Of a DNA stretch of 17,419 bases, positions 13,657-17,419 are shown piece after piece. The notes below the pieces were generated by a model. It was not told where the DNA came from. It saw nothing but the letters and a program-made list of their open reading frames with translations, and did no database searches. Source of the stretch: an uncultured Streptococcus sp. (GTDB lineage: Bacteria; Bacillota; Bacilli; Lactobacillales; Streptococcaceae); the NCBI RefSeq assembly GCF_959025735.1, contig NZ_CAUFJQ010000032.1, positions 1 to 17,419 of the forward strand, written 5' to 3'. Position numbers and translations under genes: made by a program. The first letter of the stretch is position 1. Each line of letters begins with the position of its first letter.

Positions 13657-14472
13657 ATGAAATTAAGAAGAAGTGAACGGATGGTCGTAATTTCTAATTA
13701 CTTGATCAACCATCCCTATGAATTGACTAGCCTTAATACGTTTGCAGAAAAGTATGAGTCTGCCAAGTCTTCCATCTCAGAAGATATCGTGATTATTAAG
13801 CGGGCTTTTGAAGAGATGGAAATTGGAAATATTGAGACCATCACAGGAGCTGGAGGAGGCGTGATCTTTACGCCGTCTATCTCAGATCAAGAATCCAAAG
13901 AAATCGTTGAGGATCTTTGCAAGCAACTGTCTGAAAGTGATCGTATCCTTCCTGGTGGCTACATTTACTTGTCTGATCTTTTGAGCAATCCTAAGATTTT
14001 GAATCGGATCGGACGCATCATTGCCAAAGCCTTCCGGGACAGGAAGATTGATGCTGTCATGACCGTAGCGACCAAGGGAGTTCCTCTAGCTAATGCAGTA
14101 GCGAATGTCTTGAATGTTCCATTCGTCATTGTCCGTCGTGATTTGAAAATCACTGAAGGATCAACCGTTAGTGTCAACTATGTTTCAGGCTCAAGTGGGG
14201 ATCGCATTGAGAAAATGTTCCTTTCAAAACGGAGCCTAAAAGCAGGAAGCCGGGTCTTGATTGTCGATGACTTCCTTAAAGGTGGCGGAACGATTAACGG
14301 GATGGTCAGTCTCTTGGCTGAATTCGATTCTGAATTAGCGGGGGTAGCTGTCTTTGCGGATAATGCTGCAACCGACCGTGAATTCTTTGAACACAAATCC
14401 TTATTGCGCGTGACCAACATCGATGTAAAAGAAAACAAATTGAGTGTCGAAGTTGGGAATATCTTTGATTAA
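13657..14472 (+). CDS. purR: Purine operon regulator PurR
   Basis: A 271-residue regulator with an N-terminal winged-helix DNA-binding domain (about 1-75) and a C-terminal phosphoribosyltransferase-like domain. The PRPP-binding loop VLIVDDFLKGGGT lies at residues 200-212. In Bacillus the protein represses purine genes and PRPP releases it; in lactococci it acts as an activator with PRPP. The ATG at 13657 has only a weak site (GGTGAG) upstream; another ATG at 13645 is out of frame. It is transcribed from its own promoter after the yhaM terminator, and is followed at 23 nt by a gene for a membrane-anchored protein, probably cotranscribed. Confidence 0.96.
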   Translation: MKLRRSERMVVISNYLINHPYELTSLNTFAEKYESAKSSISEDIVIIKRAFEEMEIGNIETITGAGGGVIFTPSISDQESKEIVEDLCKQLSESDRILPGGYIYLSDLLSNPKILNRIGRIIAKAFRDRKIDAVMTVATKGVPLANAVANVLNVPFVIVRRDLKITEGSTVSVNYVSGSSGDRIEKMFLSKRSLKAGSRVLIVDDFLKGGGTINGMVSLLAEFDSELAGVAVFADNAATDREFFEHKSLLRVTNIDVKENKLSVEVGNIFD

Positions 14473-14495
14473 GAGCAACAAAGGAGGATCAAAAA

Positions 14496-15068
14496 GTGAA
14501 AAGAATTTTAGATCGATTTGATAATAGTCCTTTGTGGATTCGCTTGGTGACAGTTCTGTCTCTATCCTTTATTTTGGTAGCTGGTTTGTATACCGTTAAA
14601 AAGAATACGGCTGCCCAGGTAACGACAGAAATTCAACCTGCTAAAAAAACAGGTTCCCTTCCAGTGAAAAAGGAAACAAAGGAAGAAAAAGAAAAGAAGG
14701 AAGAAAAGAAAAATACAGAAGCTGCTGAAAAAGCAGTCGTTCAAATGGAAACAACTCCAAGTCAAGATTCTGTGAACGCTGCCCAAGCTGCTGTGAAGAA
14801 AGTCAAAGATGCGACTCAAAAGCAATCGCTTGAGGCCCGTATCCAATACATCGCTAACTATTATGGACTGACCTATGAGAGCGACACAGCGGCAACACAG
14901 CAGACTCAAACAGACGCTAATGCCAACACGAACGCGAACGCAAATACTAATGCCAATGCCAATGCTGGAGTAGCTGGAGCCAATGCGACAGTTCAACCAC
15001 AACAGCAACAGCAGTATGCTCCGGCCACAGATGCAGGGGCAGAAGAACCTGCTGAAGCTGGTCAATAA
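14496..15068 (+). CDS. Membrane-anchored low-complexity protein (unrecognised)
   Basis: A 190-residue protein of unknown function. It has a short basic N terminus, one membrane segment (about 16-34, no lipobox), a Lys/Glu-rich stretch (about 55-80), a short more conserved-looking region (about 90-130, VNAAQAAVKKVKDATQKQSLEARIQYIANYYG split over two helices), and a tail of Ala-Asn and Thr-Asn repeats (141-157), a Gln run (168-173) and acidic residues. The tail should lie outside the membrane or in the wall. The GTG start at 14496 follows a perfect AAAGGAGG (14480-14487) by 8 nt. It is probably cotranscribed with purR; the terminator that overlaps the rpsL promoter ends this unit. I cannot assign a function. 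Confidence 0.85.
   Translation: MKRILDRFDNSPLWIRLVTVLSLSFILVAGLYTVKKNTAAQVTTEIQPAKKTGSLPVKKETKEEKEKKEEKKNTEAAEKAVVQMETTPSQDSVNAAQAAVKKVKDATQKQSLEARIQYIANYYGLTYESDTAATQQTQTDANANTNANANTNANANAGVAGANATVQPQQQQQYAPATDAGAEEPAEAGQ
14916..14966 (+). repeat. Asn-Ala/Asn-Thr coding repeat
   Basis: About eight degenerate units of six bases (GCN-AAY or ACN-AAY) encode alternating Ala/Thr and Asn, residues 141-157 of the membrane-anchored protein. Third positions vary, so the repeat is protein-level rather than a perfect DNA microsatellite; unit number may still differ among strains. Confidence 0.7.
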
Positions 15069-15106
15069 TGAACTTTTTCGACTTCTTTAAAAAATAAAAA
15101 AACATC

Positions 15107-15135
15107 TTGCAATCAAAGTGCCGTCATGTTATAAT
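15107..15135 (+). promoter_or_regulatory. rpsL (str operon) promoter
   Basis: TTGCAA (15107-15112), a 17-nt spacer and TATAAT (15130-15135), with TG at 15127-15128 making an extended -10. Transcription should start near 15142, giving a leader of about 130 nt. The -10 lies in the loop of the hairpin at 15115-15150. Confidence 0.88.
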
Positions 15136-15150
15136 AATAGACGGTACTTT
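15115..15150 (+). terminator. Terminator of the purR unit, superimposed on the rpsL promoter
   Basis: AAAGTGCCGTC (15115-15125) pairs with GACGGTACTTT (15140-15150) with one G-U pair; the 14-nt loop contains the rpsL -10 box. The 3' side continues into TTACTTTT. It is the only terminator-like structure after the membrane-anchored protein gene. The same repeat in DNA could also be an operator around the -10 and start site. Confidence 0.65.
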
Positions 15151-15170
15151 TTACTTTTGGTCTCTCAAGA

Positions 15171-15240
15171 GTGTACAGGGACGTGCTGACAAATGTTGCA
15201 AAAGTACACACAGATGGTAGCTGTCACCAAGTGTACCATC
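15171..15240 (+). promoter_or_regulatory. rpsL leader with competing inverted repeats
   Basis: GTGTAC (15171-15176) can pair with GTACAC (15204-15209), which can instead pair with a second GTGTAC (15231-15236). GATGGTA (15213-15219) pairs with TACCATC (15234-15240). The second GTGTAC overlaps the 3' arm of the GATGGTA stem, so the pairings exclude one another. This region ends 33 nt before the rpsL start. A ribosomal-protein-responsive leader is an inference. Confidence 0.45.
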
Positions 15241-15273
15241 ACCAAAAATAAAAAATTTCACAGGAGAATGTAG

Positions 15274-15687
15274 ATGCCTACAATTAACCAATTGGTTCGC
15301 AAACCGCGTAAATCAAAAGTAGAAAAATCTAAATCACCAGCTTTGAACGTTGGTTACAACAGTCATAAAAAAGTTCAAACAAACGTTTCTTCACCACAAA
15401 AACGTGGTGTTGCAACTCGTGTTGGAACAATGACACCTAAAAAACCTAACTCTGCCCTTCGTAAATTTGCCCGTGTACGTTTGAGCAACTTGATCGAAGT
15501 GACTGCTTATATCCCAGGTATCGGACACAACTTGCAAGAACACAGCGTGGTTCTTCTTCGTGGTGGACGTGTAAAAGACCTTCCAGGGGTACGTTACCAT
15601 ATCGTCCGTGGAGCACTTGATACTGCAGGTGTAAACGATCGTAAACAAGGCCGTTCTAAATACGGTACTAAAAAACCAAAAGCATAA
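15274..15687 (+). CDS. rpsL: 30S ribosomal protein S12
   Basis: A complete 137-residue S12, part of the decoding centre. It carries the Gram-positive N-terminal insertion after MPTINQLVRKPRKSK and the invariant TPKKPNSALRK and GGRVKDLPGVRYHIVRGALD. Lys56 (E. coli Lys43 counting Met) and Lys101 (E. coli Lys88) are wild type, so no classic streptomycin-resistance substitution is present. The ribosome binding site is AGGAGA 7 nt before ATG. Codon use is strongly biased (CGT, GGT, AAA, GTT), as in the most highly expressed genes. It is cotranscribed with rpsG. Confidence 0.99.
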   Translation: MPTINQLVRKPRKSKVEKSKSPALNVGYNSHKKVQTNVSSPQKRGVATRVGTMTPKKPNSALRKFARVRLSNLIEVTAYIPGIGHNLQEHSVVLLRGGRVKDLPGVRYHIVRGALDTAGVNDRKQGRSKYGTKKPKA

Positions 15688-15706
15688 GGAAAGGGGATAA
15701 AGAAAA

Positions 15707-16177
15707 ATGAGTCGTAAAAACCGTGCGCCTAAACGCGATGTATTGCCAGATCCGCTTTACAATTCACAATTAGTTACTCGTCTTATCAACCGCGTTATGC
15801 TTGATGGTAAACGTGGTACAGCTGCTTCAATCGTTTACGGAGCTTTCGAACAAATTAAAGAAGCTACTGGAAACGATGCTCTTGAAGTATTCGAAACAGC
15901 TATGGAAAACATCATGCCTGTACTTGAAGTACGTGCTCGCCGTGTCGGTGGTTCTAACTACCAAGTCCCAGTTGAAGTTCGTCCAGAACGTCGTACAACA
16001 CTTGGACTTCGTTGGTTGGTAACCATCGCTCGTCAACGTGGTGAACACACAATGGTTGATCGTCTTGCAAAAGAAATCTTGGATGCAGCGAACAACACTG
16101 GTGCAGCTGTTAAGAAACGTGAAGATACTCACCGTATGGCTGAAGCTAACCGTGCATTCGCACACTTCCGCTGGTAA
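15707..16177 (+). CDS. rpsG: 30S ribosomal protein S7
   Basis: A complete 156-residue S7, a primary 16S rRNA binding protein that nucleates the head of the small subunit and contacts tRNA at the E site. Typical blocks are NRAPKRDVLPDPLYNS, RVGGSNYQVPVEVRPERR, GLRWL and MAEANRAFAHFRW at the C terminus. It lies 19 nt after rpsL with AAGGAAAGGGG upstream of the ATG. In E. coli S7 controls its operon by binding the rpsL-rpsG gap; here that gap is too short for such a structure, while the leader and the gap after rpsG are structured. Confidence 0.99.
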   Translation: MSRKNRAPKRDVLPDPLYNSQLVTRLINRVMLDGKRGTAASIVYGAFEQIKEATGNDALEVFETAMENIMPVLEVRARRVGGSNYQVPVEVRPERRTTLGLRWLVTIARQRGEHTMVDRLAKEILDAANNTGAAVKKREDTHRMAEANRAFAHFRW

Positions 16178-16220
16178 GATTAAGATACTAAGGGCGTTAA
16201 AAAAGCGACTGAAAATTAGG

Positions 16221-16345
16221 AAGCTTGACGAAGAATCAAAGATTCTAGGAAAGCTTATCTATTTTCCGAGCTTTTAGCCCGAGTTCAATTAAGCTTCGTC
16301 AGCTCTTGAACCCAATTCAACTCTTCTTACAAGTTGGAACCAAAA
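16221..16345 (+). promoter_or_regulatory. Structured rpsG-fusA intergenic region
   Basis: The 272-nt gap between rpsG and fusA holds no ORF but has several inverted repeats. AGCT-GACGAAG (16222-16233, one bulge) pairs with CTTCGTC-AGCT (16294-16304). Inside are AGAATC/GATTCT (16232-16237 with 16241-16246) and AAAGCT/AGCTTT (16250-16255 with 16269-16274). GTTCAA/TTGAAC (16283-16288 with 16306-16311) competes with the outer stem. A CAACT/AGTTG pair follows near 16318-16335. AAGCTT occurs three times in 76 nt. It may be a regulatory RNA upstream of the terminator at 16365 or a small intergenic repeat element. Confidence 0.45.
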
Positions 16346-16364
16346 CTTAGCATGAAAACACTGG

Positions 16365-16395
16365 AAACGGGTAGGTCCTGCCTATCCGTTTTTAT
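16365..16395 (+). terminator. Terminator between rpsG and fusA
   Basis: AAACGGGTAGG (16365-16375) pairs with CCTATCCGTTT (16381-16391) with one G-U pair and a 5-nt loop, followed by TTATT. It ends or attenuates the rpsL-rpsG transcript before fusA. Confidence 0.88.
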
Positions 16396-16402
16396 TAAAT
16401 CA

Positions 16403-16411
16403 TGTTATAAT
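16403..16411 (+). promoter_or_regulatory. fusA promoter (extended -10)
   Basis: TGT followed by TATAAT (16406-16411), 38 nt before the fusA start. The -35 position (16383-16388, TATCCG) is poor and lies in the preceding terminator stem. A 13-base stretch, TCATGTTATAATA, is identical to the rpsL promoter (15124-15136). Confidence 0.75.
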
Positions 16412-16449
16412 AGAATATAGAAATAAAAAATATAGGAGAAACAAACCTC

Positions 16450-17419
16450 ATGGCACGCGAATTTTCACTTGAAAAAACTCGTAATATCGGTATCATGGCT
16501 CACGTCGATGCTGGTAAAACAACTACAACTGAGCGTATCCTTTACTACACTGGTAAGATTCACAAAATCGGTGAAACTCACGAAGGTGCGTCACAAATGG
16601 ACTGGATGGAGCAAGAACAAGAACGTGGTATCACTATCACATCTGCCGCTACAACAGCTCAATGGAAAGACACTCGTGTAAACATCATCGACACACCAGG
16701 ACACGTGGACTTCACGATCGAAGTTCAACGTTCACTCCGCGTTTTGGACGGTGCTGTAACCGTTCTTGACTCACAATCAGGTGTTGAACCTCAAACTGAA
16801 ACAGTTTGGCGTCAAGCAACTGAATACGGAGTTCCTCGTATCGTATTCGCTAACAAGATGGATAAAATCGGTGCTGACTTCCTTTACTCAGTAAGCACAC
16901 TTCATGACCGTCTTCAAGCAAACGCTCATCCAATTCAATTGCCAATCGGTGCTGAAGATGACTTCCGCGGAATCATTGACTTGATCAAGATGAAAGCTGA
17001 AATCTATACTAACGACCTTGGTACAGATATCCTTGAAGAAGATATTCCAGCTGAATACCTTGAACAAGCTCAAGAATACCGTGAAAAATTGGTTGAAGCA
17101 GTTGCTGAAACTGATGAAGACTTGATGATGAAATACCTTGAAGGGGAAGAAATCACTAACGAAGAATTGAAAGCTGGTATCCGTAAAGCTACAATCAACG
17201 TTGAATTCTACCCAGTACTTTGTGGTTCTGCCTTCAAGAACAAAGGGGTTCAATTGATGTTGGATGCAGTCCTTGACTACCTTCCAAGCCCACTTGATAT
17301 CCCTGCAATCAAGGGTGTAAACCCAGATACAGACGAAGAAGAAGAACGTCCAGCATCTGATGAAGAGCCATTTGCAGCTCTTGCCTTCAAGATCATGACT
17401 GACCCATTTGTAGGTCGTT
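16450..17419 (+). CDS. fusA: Elongation factor G, 5' part
   Basis: The first 323 codons of EF-G, the GTPase that drives translocation on the ribosome; the window ends before its stop (the family is about 690 residues). The G domain is clear: AHVDAGKT (G1, 17-24), RGITI (switch I, Thr62), DTPGH (G3, 81-85) and NKMD (G4, 135-138), followed by the G' insertion and the beginning of domain II at FAALAFKIMTDPFVGR. The ribosome binding site AGGAG lies about 12 nt before the ATG, rather far. Codon use is that of a highly expressed gene. It has its own terminator and promoter upstream, so it can be made independently of rpsL-rpsG. Confidence 0.99.
   Translation, partial: MAREFSLEKTRNIGIMAHVDAGKTTTTERILYYTGKIHKIGETHEGASQMDWMEQEQERGITITSAATTAQWKDTRVNIIDTPGHVDFTIEVQRSLRVLDGAVTVLDSQSGVEPQTETVWRQATEYGVPRIVFANKMDKIGADFLYSVSTLHDRLQANAHPIQLPIGAEDDFRGIIDLIKMKAEIYTNDLGTDILEEDIPAEYLEQAQEYREKLVEAVAETDEDLMMKYLEGEEITNEELKAGIRKATINVEFYPVLCGSAFKNKGVQLMLDAVLDYLPSPLDIPAIKGVNPDTDEEEERPASDEEPFAALAFKIMTDPFVGR

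Noticed and set aside
13478..13660. 60-codon plus-strand ORF ahead of purR
   Set aside because: It overlaps the yhaM end, a terminator and the purR promoter, with no ribosome binding site.
14916..14966. CRISPR-like or tandem DNA repeat
   Set aside because: The units are 6-nt degenerate codon pairs without spacers; this is a coding repeat.
14562..15065. Minus-strand ORF of 167 codons opposite the Asn-rich protein
   Set aside because: It is the antisense of low-complexity DNA, which naturally lacks stops; the product is an artificial Ser/Phe/Cys-rich sequence and no promoter or ribosome binding site is seen.
15274..15687. Streptomycin-resistance mutation in rpsL
   Set aside because: The residues equivalent to E. 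coli Lys43 and Lys88 are both lysine here.
1..17419. A large undescribed multi-gene system
   Set aside because: Apart from two unknown proteins, one low-complexity protein and two CPBP proteases, the genes are recognisable core genes, and no group of unknown genes forms a coherent cassette.

Overview
The window is a chromosomal segment of a low-to-moderate-GC Gram-positive coccus, almost certainly an oral Streptococcus of the mitis/sanguinis type. The evidence is the S12, S7, EF-G, KhpB/Jag, YidC1, RNase M5 and YhaM sequences, the gene order ksgA ... rsgA-rpe-thiN-rmuC-yhaM-purR, strong AAAGGAGG-type ribosome binding sites, and extended -10 (TGnTATAAT) promoters. The species cannot be fixed from the sequence alone. 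Nearly everything is core housekeeping DNA; I do not see a defence island, CRISPR array, prophage or insertion sequence.

Layout. (1) 1-1660: a TDT-family membrane transporter and a CPBP/Abi membrane protease. (2) 1660-4563: a membrane biogenesis and RNA-processing operon, rnpA (RNase P protein), yidC1 (membrane insertase) and khpB/jag (KH-R3H RNA-binding protein), followed after a terminator by an unrecognised 209-residue protein. (3) 4609-4898: rpmH (L34, 44 codons, GTG start) as a self-contained promoter-leader-gene-terminator unit. (4) 4928-7656: tatD, rnmV (RNase M5), a small unrecognised ORF and ksgA, closely packed or overlapping, ending in a perfect 26-bp palindrome that serves as a two-way terminator. 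(5) 7665-9034, minus strand: tRNA-Leu(CAG) and tRNA-Ser(CGA) from one promoter, and a second CPBP protease with its own promoter, a leader of about 150 nt and a terminator. (6) 9123-13612: operon rsgA-rpe-thiN-rmuC-yhaM with overlapping or abutting genes. (7) 13598-15150: purR, with a candidate PurBox in its own promoter, and a membrane-anchored low-complexity protein. (8) 15107-17419: the str cluster rpsL-rpsG and the 5' part of fusA, which has its own terminator and promoter in front of it.

How it fits together. RnpA and RNase M5 process stable RNA, KsgA and RsgA mature the 30S subunit, YhaM trims RNA, and S12, S7, L34 and EF-G are translation parts; YidC and KhpB link to membrane insertion and cell-wall elongation. 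The accessory genes are the two CPBP proteases, the small ORF before ksgA, the 209-residue ORF and perhaps the tRNA-CPBP block.

The most interesting signals are non-coding. The rpsL -10 box sits in the loop of the upstream operon's terminator hairpin. The rpsL leader and the rpsG-fusA gap both carry competing inverted repeats. A near-consensus PurBox overlaps the purR -35 region. The rpmH and CPBP leaders also contain inverted repeats. All these structures were found by eye and have not been folded computationally.
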